40,597 bases of DNA from positions 1 through 40,597 of the forward strand of contig NZ_QBUC01000029.1 of assembly GCF_003058165.1 (NCBI RefSeq). Direction: 5' to 3'. This stretch comes from Paenisporosarcina sp. OV554 (GTDB lineage: Bacteria; Bacillota; Bacilli; Bacillales_A; Planococcaceae). The position numbers were made by a program, and so were the translations under genes. Numbering within the stretch: the stretch's first letter is position 1; every line of letters starts with the position of its first letter. Positions 26,062-33,963 of the stretch are shown piece after piece. The notes beneath the pieces were generated by a model. The model was not told where the DNA came from, searched no databases, and worked only from the letters and a program-made list of their open reading frames with translations.

Positions 26062-26093
26062 GGAAGTAAGGAAGTAAGGAAGTAAGGAAGTAA
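26062..26093. repeat. Perfect 8-bp tandem repeat (GGAAGTAA)x4
   Basis: Four exact head-to-tail copies of GGAAGTAA, with a shortened fifth (GGAATAA), lie 29 bases before the AbrB-like start. The array falls in the likely 5' leader, between a possible -10 near 26051 and the ribosome binding site at 26107-26113. Perfect short arrays are prone to slippage. Confidence 0.9.
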
Positions 26094-26121
26094 GGAATAA
26101 TCGGATGGGAGGAAATGAAAA

Positions 26122-26352
26122 TTGGAATTAGCCAAGTTGACCTCAAAAGGACAAATTACCATTCCGAAACATATACGTCAGGTTTTAGATGTGCAAGAAG
26201 GAGATCGGATAGCATTTATCGAAGAAGATGGTCTAGTCATTATGACAAAAGCAAATTTACAACAGCTGCATGATTTACAAAATATTTTAAGCGACGACAA
26301 ATTTAAATCAATAATCCATAATGCAAAATTGCATTCGGAAATTAAGGAATAA
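26122..26352 (+). CDS. AbrB/MazE-type DNA-binding protein
   Basis: The 76-residue protein has an N-terminal swapped-hairpin AbrB domain (LAKLTSKGQITIPKHIRQ, then EGDRIAFIEEDG) of the SpoVT/MazE type and a helical C-terminus. The start is TTG 26122 with GGGAGGA 8 bases upstream; the ATG at 26115 is out of frame. It lies 14 bases ahead of khtT on the same strand, taking the place that khtS has in the B. subtilis khtSTU operon. It may autoregulate the antiporter operon. No toxin partner is seen, so a toxin-antitoxin role is unlikely. Confidence 0.85.
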   Translation: MELAKLTSKGQITIPKHIRQVLDVQEGDRIAFIEEDGLVIMTKANLQQLHDLQNILSDDKFKSIIHNAKLHSEIKE

Positions 26353-26366
26353 GAGGGGGAGAAGAG

Positions 26367-26864
26367 ATGAATATTCGTGAAAGAGACCTTCCAGGTATCG
26401 GACGAAAATTTGAAACGATTACGAACAATAAGGACAAGGTGGTAATTATTATTCATGATGATGGACGTCGCGAAATGTATCATTATGATGACGATGATTA
26501 CGAGGAAAGTATTTCAAATGTGACCTTTAATGATTCAGAAGCAAGACAAATTGCAGGTATTCTAGGTGGAATGGTCTATAAACCGAAAGAACTTGAAACA
26601 ATTGAGCTAGCATTTGATGACCTTATGATTGAATGGTATAAAGTTGAATCGGGTGCATCCATTTTAGGAAAATCAATTGGGGAAATAGATATCCGTAGCA
26701 ATTACAGCATAAATGTCATTGCAATTATGAAAAAAAATAAGGAAAAACTATTAAATCCTGGCCCAGAGGCGTTCCTTGAAGCAGGGGATATGGTGATTAT
26801 CTCTGGTGAACGAAAAAATGTGAAAAAAGCCATTAAAGATCTTTTTTCAACTGGAGGTGGGTAA
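26367..26864 (+). CDS. khtT: KhtT-like regulatory subunit of K+/H+ antiporter
   Basis: KhtT is the peripheral subunit that gates the KhtU antiporter; in B. subtilis it is controlled by pH and c-di-AMP. The 165-residue protein has an N-terminal family region (MNIRERDLPGIGRKFE) and a C-terminal RCK_C (TrkA-C) domain at about 80-160, with ASILGKSIGEIDIRS and LEAGDMVIISGE. It begins 14 bases after the AbrB-like gene and ends 3 bases before khtU. Confidence 0.92.
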   Translation: MNIRERDLPGIGRKFETITNNKDKVVIIIHDDGRREMYHYDDDDYEESISNVTFNDSEARQIAGILGGMVYKPKELETIELAFDDLMIEWYKVESGASILGKSIGEIDIRSNYSINVIAIMKKNKEKLLNPGPEAFLEAGDMVIISGERKNVKKAIKDLFSTGGG

Positions 26865-26867
26865 TGA

Positions 26868-28082
26868 ATGGATCACTTGATATTTGAGGTTGGTACTGCA
26901 CTAATTCTTGTTGCGCTTGCAGCAATACTAGCAAATAAACTGAACTTTTCTATCATTCCCTTTCTAATAATATTGGGAATGGTAGTTGGTCCCCACGCAC
27001 CGACAATCGGAATAATTGATTTGAAATTTATCGAAAGTACTCCTTTTATTGAATTTTTAGGTCGCATCGGAGTTTTATTTCTTTTGTTTTACTTGGGTCT
27101 TGAATTTTCAATCGGTAAGCTGATTCGATCTGGTAAATCCATTGTCACCGGAGGCTCCATTTACATTTTAATTAACTTCACCCTCGGACTCCTCTTTGCA
27201 TTTATTATGGGATTTCCACTAAAAGAAATTTTGATTATCGCTGGAATTATTACCATTTCCTCTAGTGCCATCGTGGCAAAAGTATTAGTTGACCTGCGAA
27301 GAACAGGTAATGCTGAAACCGAGTTGATTCTAGGTATTATTATGTTTGAAGACATCTTTTTAGCGGTCTACTTATCGGTAATATCAGGATTGATTTTAGG
27401 AGATTCAACATCACTTATTGGATCAGTTACCTCAGTATTAATTGCATTTGGCTATATGCTTCTCTTCTTTATCATCGCTAGAAAGGCAACGCCGTTCTTA
27501 AATAAAATACTCAATATCGCCTCTAATGAAATTTTCATCATTGTTATTTTTTCATCATTATTTTTTATAGCTGGTTTTTCAGAAACCATTCATGTAGCCG
27601 AAGCAATAGGTGCTTTATTATTAGGACTGGTTTTCTCAGAGACGAATCAGGGTGAAAGAATCGAACATTTAGTTGTCCCATTTAGAGATTTTTTCGGTGC
27701 AATCTTCTTCTTTAGTTTCGGATTAAGTATTGACCCACTTGCCTTAGGAGGCGCAGTCTGGCTTGCATTAGGTGCAGTAGCAATCACGATAATCGGGAAT
27801 TTTGTTGCAGGTATGATTGCTGGACGAAAAGCAGGTTTGTCACATAAAGCTTCTTCAAATATAGGATTAACAATTGTATCCCGTGGTGAATTTTCCATTA
27901 TTATGGCCAATTTAGGAATGGCCGGCGGACTAATGACAATCCTTCAACCATTTTCGGCTCTCTATGTACTAATACTTGCGATTTTAGGACCAATACTAAC
28001 TAAAGAGTCAGGGAAAATTTATAAGCAGCTCAATAAAGTATTTAAATGGAAAATCCCGGAAAAAGTTGAAAGCTTAAAATAA
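26868..28082 (+). CDS. khtU: KhtU-like K+/H+ antiporter (CPA2 family)
   Basis: KhtU exports potassium in exchange for protons and helps against alkaline, salt or methylglyoxal stress. The 404-residue protein has about 12-13 membrane segments, with CPA2 landmarks PFLIILGMVVGPH, FYLGLEFSIGKL and the unwound-helix segment ITISSSAIVAKVL, plus FSFGLSIDP. It has no C-terminal RCK domain, which is supplied in trans by KhtT. GGAGGTG precedes the start. No good terminator follows; a weak CCTGCCACC-AAAA-GGGAGCAG hairpin is at about 28092. Confidence 0.92.
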   Translation: MDHLIFEVGTALILVALAAILANKLNFSIIPFLIILGMVVGPHAPTIGIIDLKFIESTPFIEFLGRIGVLFLLFYLGLEFSIGKLIRSGKSIVTGGSIYILINFTLGLLFAFIMGFPLKEILIIAGIITISSSAIVAKVLVDLRRTGNAETELILGIIMFEDIFLAVYLSVISGLILGDSTSLIGSVTSVLIAFGYMLLFFIIARKATPFLNKILNIASNEIFIIVIFSSLFFIAGFSETIHVAEAIGALLLGLVFSETNQGERIEHLVVPFRDFFGAIFFFSFGLSIDPLALGGAVWLALGAVAITIIGNFVAGMIAGRKAGLSHKASSNIGLTIVSRGEFSIIMANLGMAGGLMTILQPFSALYVLILAILGPILTKESGKIYKQLNKVFKWKIPEKVESLK

Positions 28083-28166
28083 ATAAAAAGAACCTGCCAC
28101 CAAAAGGGAGCAGACGTACTAAACTATTAATAAATGCATACGCGTATTCTACTCAAATATAAATGT

Positions 28167-28535
28167 TTACTCAATCCGAGTTATGACAATTTTATTCGTG
28201 TATAAAGTGGAACCGATATAGCCAGCTAAGTAGGCAATAAGCAAAACGAAGATCGATGCAAAATCTACGGTGAAATTCATACTATATAATTCACTGAGGG
28301 CAATGAAAAGAGCGCCACAGACACCACCTATGTGGCGAGAGGAATTAATGGAATAGCGAATGGCAACTAGACCGCCAATAATTGCGATAATGAAGAAATT
28401 GATTTTTATTAATAAATCAAAAGACATTGTAGGAAGTAACTTCACTTCAATAAAAAGTAAGAACTGCAGAATGATAAATTGAGCAAGTAATGAGATTAAT
28501 ATTACTGGTAGCCATTTAAATCTTTTTCCTTTCAA
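28167..28535 (-). CDS. Small four-span membrane protein, TIGR04086-like
   Basis: The 122-residue protein has about four hydrophobic segments, with a glycine-rich central loop (IIGGLVAIRYSINSSRHIGG) that resembles TIGR04086/YrzE-like membrane proteins. The function is unknown. The start is TTG 28535, preceded by AAGGAGGG with 6 bases spacing; no in-frame ATG lies nearby. It is transcribed towards khtU, so khtU and this gene converge. The family assignment is moderate. Confidence 0.65.
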   Translation of the reverse strand: MKGKRFKWLPVILISLLAQFIILQFLLFIEVKLLPTMSFDLLIKINFFIIAIIGGLVAIRYSINSSRHIGGVCGALFIALSELYSMNFTVDFASIFVLLIAYLAGYIGSTLYTNKIVITRIE

Positions 28536-28621
28536 TGTGAACCCTCCTTGTTAGCGGATTATATGCTTAGAGAGTGGGCAATAGAATAACGAATAGTCTT
28601 ATACAATGGATGTATGTCGCG

Positions 28622-28890
28622 CCAGGTTGACGGAGTGACGTGCCAGGTTGACGAAGTGTCGCTCCAGGTTGTACAAAATGTCTAGCCAGCCTGTCTTTCA
28701 CTTATTATTAGAAGTAAATCATAGTGGTTATGGAATCCATCGCAATACTAGCGATTTATTGTTTGATAAGCTAAGGAGTTGGTGTTTGATGCTCCAGGTA
28801 GACGAAGTGACTCGGCAGGTTGTACAAAATGATACATTTTCCTATATAAATCATCAGACTGATGAATTGCTGCTGCATGTTGACGCAAGA
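28622..28890. repeat. Degenerate 21-bp tandem repeats (CCAGGTTGACGAAGTG) in two blocks
   Basis: In the first block, CCAGGTTGACG-type cores start at 28622, 28643 and 28664, with a decayed copy at 28686. In the second block, cores start at 28794 and 28815, with a distant copy near 28875. TGTACAAAATG ends a unit in both blocks (28670 and 28821). Read as protein, the units are 7 residues: RQVDGVT, CQVDEVS, LQVVQNV and LQVDEVT, RQVVQND. No ribosome binding site supports translation. The array fills most of a 490-bp spacer between a minus-strand and a plus-strand gene; I see no RNA gene in it. Confidence 0.75.
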
Positions 28891-29027
28891 GCACTGAATA
28901 TATAATTAGTAGTCGCCGCATGTGTTTTTTTCATTAAAAGGACAGAAATTTCCCAGTAGTCGTCGAGTTTCGAGTATAATAGAGAAAAGCAAAACTAATC
29001 AACACTTGGTTTAAAGGAGGATTTAAA

Positions 29028-29231
29028 ATGACTGAACACAATGAAACTAACGAACAAGAAGCTCCAAAGAAAAAAATGACTTTAAAAGAAGCCATGCAAA
29101 AACAGTTAGAAGCGAAGAAGAACCTATCGTCTGATAACAACGTAAAAGGAAACTCAGGACAATCTGGGAAAAAAATGCAAAGCCAACAAACAAAAAAAGT
29201 GAGCAATTTACGCAGAAAAATGGGAACATAA
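29028..29231 (+). CDS. Small charged hypothetical protein
   Basis: This 67-residue, very hydrophilic protein starts MTEHNETNEQEAPKKKM and ends in a basic KKVSNLRRKMGT. It is rich in Lys, Gln and Asn and is probably disordered. The ribosome site AAAGGAGG is strong, a TATAAT lies at about 28976, and a terminator follows immediately, so it is very likely a real monocistronic gene. I do not recognise the family. Confidence 0.75.
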   Translation: MTEHNETNEQEAPKKKMTLKEAMQKQLEAKKNLSSDNNVKGNSGQSGKKMQSQQTKKVSNLRRKMGT

Positions 29232-29240
29232 ATATCATAG

Positions 29241-29273
29241 CGCAAACCAATTTCTAAATTGGTTTGCGTTTTT
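29241..29273 (+). terminator. Terminator after the small charged protein gene
   Basis: CGCAAACCAATTT pairs with AAATTGGTTTGCG around CT, followed by five T, 9 bases past the stop codon. Confidence 0.9.
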
Positions 29274-29345
29274 GTTAGGAATGATAACAAAACGGGTAAA
29301 TGGTGTATACTAATGACAATTATGAACGTGGAAGAAGGGTTTTTG

Positions 29346-30815
29346 ATGACGTCTAAATATGCAGATGATGGACTGGCATTACATACAGATCTATATCAAA
29401 TTAATATGGCTGAAACCTATTGGGCTGATGGGATACATAATCGTAAAGCGGTATTTGAATTGTTTTTCCGCAAATTACCTTTCGGCAACGGCTACGCGAT
29501 TTTTGCAGGTCTTGAGCGTGTACTAGATTTCCTTCGTGATTTCCGTTTTTCTGAAAGTGATTTAGCTTATTTACAAGAGGAGCTTGATTATAAGGAAGAT
29601 TTCATCAGTTATTTGCGTGAGCTCCGCTTTACAGGGGATGTCTATTCAATGGTTGAAGGGGAACTAGTTTTCGCCAACGAGCCGATTATTCGCATTGAAG
29701 CTCCACTTGTAGAAGCACAGCTTATTGAAACAGCACTTTTAAATATCGTTAATTATCAAACGTTAATTGCAACAAAAGCCAGTCGTATTAAACAAATCGT
29801 GAAAACAGATACCGTTATGGAATTTGGCTCGCGTCGTGCGCAAGAAATGGACGCGGCAATCTGGGGATCACGTGCTTCTATTATAGGTGGGATTGAAGCA
29901 ACTAGTAATGTACGAGCAGGCAAGAAATTCGGTATTCCTGTTGCTGGCACACATGCCCATTCACTCGTTCAAGCATATAAAAGTGAATACGAAGCTTTTC
30001 ATGCATATGCACAACGTCATAAAAACTGTGTATTCCTTGTCGATACATACAATACCTTAAAAATTGGTGTTCCTACGGCTATTCAAGTGGCAAAAGAACT
30101 TGGAGATAAAATCAATTTCGTCGGAATTCGTTTAGACAGTGGAGACATTGCGTTCCTTTCAAAAGAGGCACGACGTATGTTAGATGAAGCTGGTTTTCTA
30201 GATGCGAAAATTGTGGTGTCAAATGATTTAGATGAATATACAATTTTAAACTTAAAAGCCCAAGGTGCAAAAGTGGACATGTGGGGAATTGGTACAAAAC
30301 TGATTACTGCATACGACCAGCCAGCTCTTGGTGCTGTCTATAAAATAGTTTCGATAGAAGACGAAAAAGGTGTAATGGAAGATACCATTAAAATCTCTTC
30401 TACATCTGAAAAAGTAACAACACCAGGTCAGAAAAAATTATATCGTATTATAGACCTTGAAAACGGCAAAGCAGAAGGCGATTATATTACCATGTCCGAT
30501 GAAAATCCGACTAATGAAAAACGTTTAAAAATGTTCCACCCAGTGCACACATTTGTATCTAAATTTGTGACGAATTTTGAAGCAAAAGAGCTGCATACGA
30601 AAGTAATTGAAAATGGACAAGTTATTTATGAGAATCCAACATTGTTCGAAATGCGAGATTATGCAACTTCTAACTTGGAGTTATTATGGGATGAATACAA
30701 ACGTTCCTTAAACCCGGAAGAATATCCTGTGGATTTAAGTCAAAAATGTTGGGATAACAAAATGCGTAATATCCAAGAAGTACAAGAAATGGTGGATCGC
30801 ATGCATTACGCTTAA
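29346..30815 (+). CDS. pncB: Nicotinate phosphoribosyltransferase
   Basis: This enzyme joins nicotinic acid to PRPP to make nicotinate mononucleotide for NAD salvage. The 489-residue protein matches the B. subtilis length. Family segments are LHTDLYQINMAETYW, FRKLPFGNGYAIFAG, EFGSRRAQ with the catalytic region, GTHAHSLVQAY, DTYNTLKIGV and GIRLDSGDIA. ATG 29346 with GAAGG upstream is chosen; an upstream ATG at 29319 is possible and would add nine residues. It lies 12 bases ahead of nadE, forming a two-step NAD operon. Confidence 0.95.
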   Translation: MTSKYADDGLALHTDLYQINMAETYWADGIHNRKAVFELFFRKLPFGNGYAIFAGLERVLDFLRDFRFSESDLAYLQEELDYKEDFISYLRELRFTGDVYSMVEGELVFANEPIIRIEAPLVEAQLIETALLNIVNYQTLIATKASRIKQIVKTDTVMEFGSRRAQEMDAAIWGSRASIIGGIEATSNVRAGKKFGIPVAGTHAHSLVQAYKSEYEAFHAYAQRHKNCVFLVDTYNTLKIGVPTAIQVAKELGDKINFVGIRLDSGDIAFLSKEARRMLDEAGFLDAKIVVSNDLDEYTILNLKAQGAKVDMWGIGTKLITAYDQPALGAVYKIVSIEDEKGVMEDTIKISSTSEKVTTPGQKKLYRIIDLENGKAEGDYITMSDENPTNEKRLKMFHPVHTFVSKFVTNFEAKELHTKVIENGQVIYENPTLFEMRDYATSNLELLWDEYKRSLNPEEYPVDLSQKCWDNKMRNIQEVQEMVDRMHYA

Positions 30816-30827
30816 GGAGGCACTATG

Positions 30828-31655
30828 ATGACAAACTTACAACAGACCATAATAGAAGAATTGAAAGTTAAACCATCGATTGACCCTCAAGAAGAAATTC
30901 GCATATCGATTGATTTTATAAAGCACTATATACTCAAACATCCTTTCTTAAAAGGGTTGGTTCTTGGAATATCAGGCGGACAAGATTCCACACTCACTGG
31001 TAAGCTCGCACAAATGGCAGTGGATGAATTGAATGATGAAGCGGGTAAACAAACTTATTCTTTCTTTGCTGTCCGATTACCATATGGAATACAGTTTGAT
31101 GAAGATGATTGCCAAGACGCATTGGATTTTATTCAACCTACTAAAATTTATACGGTGAATATTAAAGGTGCTGTCGATGCAAGCAAAAGAGCTCTTGATG
31201 AATCTGGTATCATTCTTTCTGATTTTGCTAAAGGTAACGAGAAAGCAAGAGAAAGAATGAAAGTCCAATATTCAATTGCGTCTATGCATAATGCTGTTGT
31301 TCTTGGAACAGATCATGCAGCTGAAGCCATTACTGGTTTTTATACGAAGTATGGTGACGGTGGAGCTGACTTGGTTCCTATTTTTCGATTAAATAAGCGA
31401 CAAGGAAAACAACTATTAAAAGTTCTTGGAAGCCCGAAACATTTATATACTAAGATTCCTACTGCAGATTTAGAAGAAGATCGTCCTGCGCTACCGGATG
31501 AAATTGCGCTTGGTGTTAAATATGATCATATTGATGATTATTTAGAAGGCAAAGATATTCCAAGCGAGCCTCGAGAAAAAATTGAGAATCATTATTTACG
31601 CTCACAACATAAGCGACACTTACCGATTACAGTCTTTGACCAATTCTGGAAATAA
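30828..31655 (+). CDS. nadE: NH3-dependent NAD synthetase
   Basis: NadE converts nicotinate adenine dinucleotide to NAD using ammonia and ATP. The 275-residue protein has the PP-loop [33 protein letters not shown] and the C-terminal HKRHLP. The short length without a nitrilase domain fits the ammonia-dependent bacterial type. ATG 30828 is preferred because AAGGAGG is 7 bases away; the adjacent ATG at 30825 is too close. It works with pncB just upstream. Confidence 0.96.
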   Translation: MTNLQQTIIEELKVKPSIDPQEEIRISIDFIKHYILKHPFLKGLVLGISGGQDSTLTGKLAQMAVDELNDEAGKQTYSFFAVRLPYGIQFDEDDCQDALDFIQPTKIYTVNIKGAVDASKRALDESGIILSDFAKGNEKARERMKVQYSIASMHNAVVLGTDHAAEAITGFYTKYGDGGADLVPIFRLNKRQGKQLLKVLGSPKHLYTKIPTADLEEDRPALPDEIALGVKYDHIDDYLEGKDIPSEPREKIENHYLRSQHKRHLPITVFDQFWK

Positions 31656-31658
31656 AAT

Positions 31659-31692
31659 CAAACACACGTAGCTTCTGCTATGTGTGTTTTTT
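31659..31692 (+). terminator. Terminator of pncB-nadE
   Basis: AAACACACGTAGC pairs with GCTATGTGTGTTT (one G-U), followed by TTTT. Confidence 0.88.
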
Positions 31693-31736
31693 GTATCCTA
31701 ATAAGTTGTGGAAACGGGATATTTTAGGTAGACTAG

Positions 31737-31745
31737 TGCTATAAT
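31737..31745 (+). promoter_or_regulatory. Extended -10 promoter of the moxR operon
   Basis: TGCTATAAT is an extended -10 element (TG-N-TATAAT). No good -35 is seen 17 bases upstream, which the extended form tolerates. It lies 56 bases before the moxR start. Confidence 0.55.
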
Positions 31746-31801
31746 GTGTTAATTTTCTAATAAATATAATAACTTAGCGGGACTAATGGGGGAGTAGAGA
31801 G

Positions 31802-32752
31802 ATGAACAACCAGAAGAAGATACATGCCATCATAGATAATATTGAAAAAGTTATGATAGGGAAACGAAATATAGCAGAGTTAAGTGTAGTTGCGTTGATA
31901 GCCCAGGGGCATGTCTTACTCGAAGATGTTCCAGGAGTTGGGAAAACGATGATGGTACGTGCATTAGCAAAATCAGTTAGTGCTCAATTCAAACGAATTC
32001 AATTCACCCCTGATTTACTACCGTCAGATGTAATCGGTGTATCCATCTATAATCCAAAAGATATGGAATTTCATTTCAGACCGGGTCCGATTATGGGGAA
32101 TATTGTATTGGCAGATGAAATCAATCGTACTTCCCCTAAAACACAATCGGCACTACTTGAAGGAATGGAAGAGGCGACGGTCACAATCGATGGAGAGACA
32201 ATGAAAATTCCAAAGCCGTTTTTTGTTATGGCTACGCAAAACCCGATTGAGTATGAAGGTACCTATCCACTGCCTGAAGCCCAATTAGATCGTTTTTTAC
32301 TTAAACTTCGAATGGGATATCCAACACATACAGAAGAAATTGAAGTATTAAAACGTGCTGAAAAATCGGCACCAATTGAAGAATTAACTTCTGTTATCAC
32401 CCTCGACGACTTGATTCTATTGCAGAACGAAGTGAAGGACATTTTAGTCGATGATACCATTAAAAACTATATTGTTGATTTGGCGAACCGCACTAGAAAA
32501 GATTCTTATGTTTACCTTGGTGTGAGTCCTCGTGGATCTCTCGCATTAATGAAAGCTTCACAAGCTTATGCGATGTTAAAGGGACGCGACTTTGTAACGC
32601 CGGATGATATTCAATATTTAGCACCGTTTGTATTTAGTCATCGCATGATTTTACGTTCAGAAGCTCGATATGATGGCATTACACCAGAAGAAGTTGTTGA
32701 ACGGATTTTAGCAAAAACAAATGTCCCGATTAAGAGGCTTATTAAACAATGA
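31802..32752 (+). CDS. MoxR-type AAA+ ATPase
   Basis: MoxR ATPases are chaperone-like and help mature partner proteins encoded next to them. The 316-residue protein has Walker A GVGKT (45-49), Walker B LADEINRT, the sensor region MATQNPIEYEGTYPLPEAQ and sensor-2 GVSPRGSLAL. It has GGGGGAG ahead of the start and overlaps the DUF58 gene by 4 bases. The set moxR, DUF58 and transglutaminase is a common co-operon (yeaC-yeaD-yebA in B. subtilis), just upstream of guaA as here. Confidence 0.94.
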   Translation: MNNQKKIHAIIDNIEKVMIGKRNIAELSVVALIAQGHVLLEDVPGVGKTMMVRALAKSVSAQFKRIQFTPDLLPSDVIGVSIYNPKDMEFHFRPGPIMGNIVLADEINRTSPKTQSALLEGMEEATVTIDGETMKIPKPFFVMATQNPIEYEGTYPLPEAQLDRFLLKLRMGYPTHTEEIEVLKRAEKSAPIEELTSVITLDDLILLQNEVKDILVDDTIKNYIVDLANRTRKDSYVYLGVSPRGSLALMKASQAYAMLKGRDFVTPDDIQYLAPFVFSHRMILRSEARYDGITPEEVVERILAKTNVPIKRLIKQ

Positions 32753-33963
32753 AGGGAATAAAATTATCGTGGGGACTAGGATGGCGTCTTCTGTTCGTCA
32801 TCTTTCTATTAATCTTTTCGTTTTCCTTTGCTATGTTTCAAGGGGGCTTTGTAAGCTGGTTTATTTTTTATACATTATTGCCTTTTGCGGTATATTCCTT
32901 CGTGTTTTTCTTTATTCCTATATCAAAAATACAAGCCGAACGTTATATTCAAGCCGCACAAATACGAAAAGGCGGAAAGCTTATTGTCACAGTAAAATTA
33001 AAAAGAACTTCTCGTTTTCCTATGCTCTATTTAGTGATTAAAGAACTGACTCAAAGTCCTCAACTTATTCGTCATGCAGAAAGCCAATTGAAAACGGTTA
33101 AAATATTCGGGATACGACAAACGATCGAATGGACGTATGAAATCGATCATATGCCCCGTGGTGAACATACGTTTGATGGAGTAGAAATTACTGTAAGTGA
33201 CTTTTTTGGGTGGGTTAAAAAATCGGTTGTCCTTCCACTAAAACAGACAGTCATTGTGTATCCGAACGTGACAGACATGATTTATATGCCGATTGAAACT
33301 CGTTACGATCAAGGAGCGGCTGCCTCTCCATTCGCGATAGTAAAAGATACGACTATGGCGACAGGTATTCGAGACTACCAACCGGGAGACCGAGTATCGT
33401 GGATTCATTGGAAGTCATTTGCCCGTACACAAACGTTACGAACAAAAGAGTTTGAAGATAGACAGTCTCAAGATTTATTTATCTTAATAGATCGGAAAGC
33501 TTCAGATAATTTTGAAGAACAAATTGAATTGACGGCATCGGTGTTGCATGCTGTTGTTCGAAATCAAGCAAGTGCTGCATTTTTGTCTTTAGGAGCTACC
33601 CGATTTTATTTCCCGGCAATTCAAGGTGAAGATCAATTGCAACGAACCATGTTTCACTTGGCCAAAGTGGAAGCTGATTTGAAGAAGCCAATCGAGCAAA
33701 TACTTCCTAAAGACCAGGCAATGTCAAAAGCTACATCGGTGTTACTCATCACTGGAGATTTGACTGCAGGACTAATTGAGGCAATTCCGAGAGCTGCTAA
33801 AAACTTACGTCAATGTACAGTCTTTATCGTTGTTAAGAAAGGCAAGAAATTATCGAGACAGGAACTAACTATGCATCAGTTAGCTCGATCTAGAGGAATG
33901 ATTCTTCACGTGCTTTCTCAAGATCATTTCGCAAACGCCTTTACAGAGGTGGGACGCTCATGA
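32749..33963 (+). CDS. DUF58 (von Willebrand A-like) membrane protein
   Basis: The 404-residue protein has two N-terminal membrane helices (about 8-60), a beta domain, and the DUF58 core GIRDYQPGDRVSWIHWKSFA. A vWA-like C-terminal half follows (DLFILIDRKASDNFEEQIEL). It overlaps moxR and the transglutaminase gene by 4 bases each (ATGA), so the three products are tightly coupled. The function is unknown; the MoxR neighbour may mature it. Confidence 0.92.
   Translation: MKGIKLSWGLGWRLLFVIFLLIFSFSFAMFQGGFVSWFIFYTLLPFAVYSFVFFFIPISKIQAERYIQAAQIRKGGKLIVTVKLKRTSRFPMLYLVIKELTQSPQLIRHAESQLKTVKIFGIRQTIEWTYEIDHMPRGEHTFDGVEITVSDFFGWVKKSVVLPLKQTVIVYPNVTDMIYMPIETRYDQGAAASPFAIVKDTTMATGIRDYQPGDRVSWIHWKSFARTQTLRTKEFEDRQSQDLFILIDRKASDNFEEQIELTASVLHAVVRNQASAAFLSLGATRFYFPAIQGEDQLQRTMFHLAKVEADLKKPIEQILPKDQAMSKATSVLLITGDLTAGLIEAIPRAAKNLRQCTVFIVVKKGKKLSRQELTMHQLARSRGMILHVLSQDHFANAFTEVGRS

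Noticed and set aside
26122-26352. Antitoxin of a toxin-antitoxin pair
   Set aside because: The AbrB-type fold also occurs in antitoxins, but the next genes are khtT and khtU and no toxin-like ORF lies on either side.
28648-28905. 85-codon frame over the third repeat array
   Set aside because: No ribosome binding site, and its sequence is only the repeat plus unrelated bases; recorded as a repeat instead.
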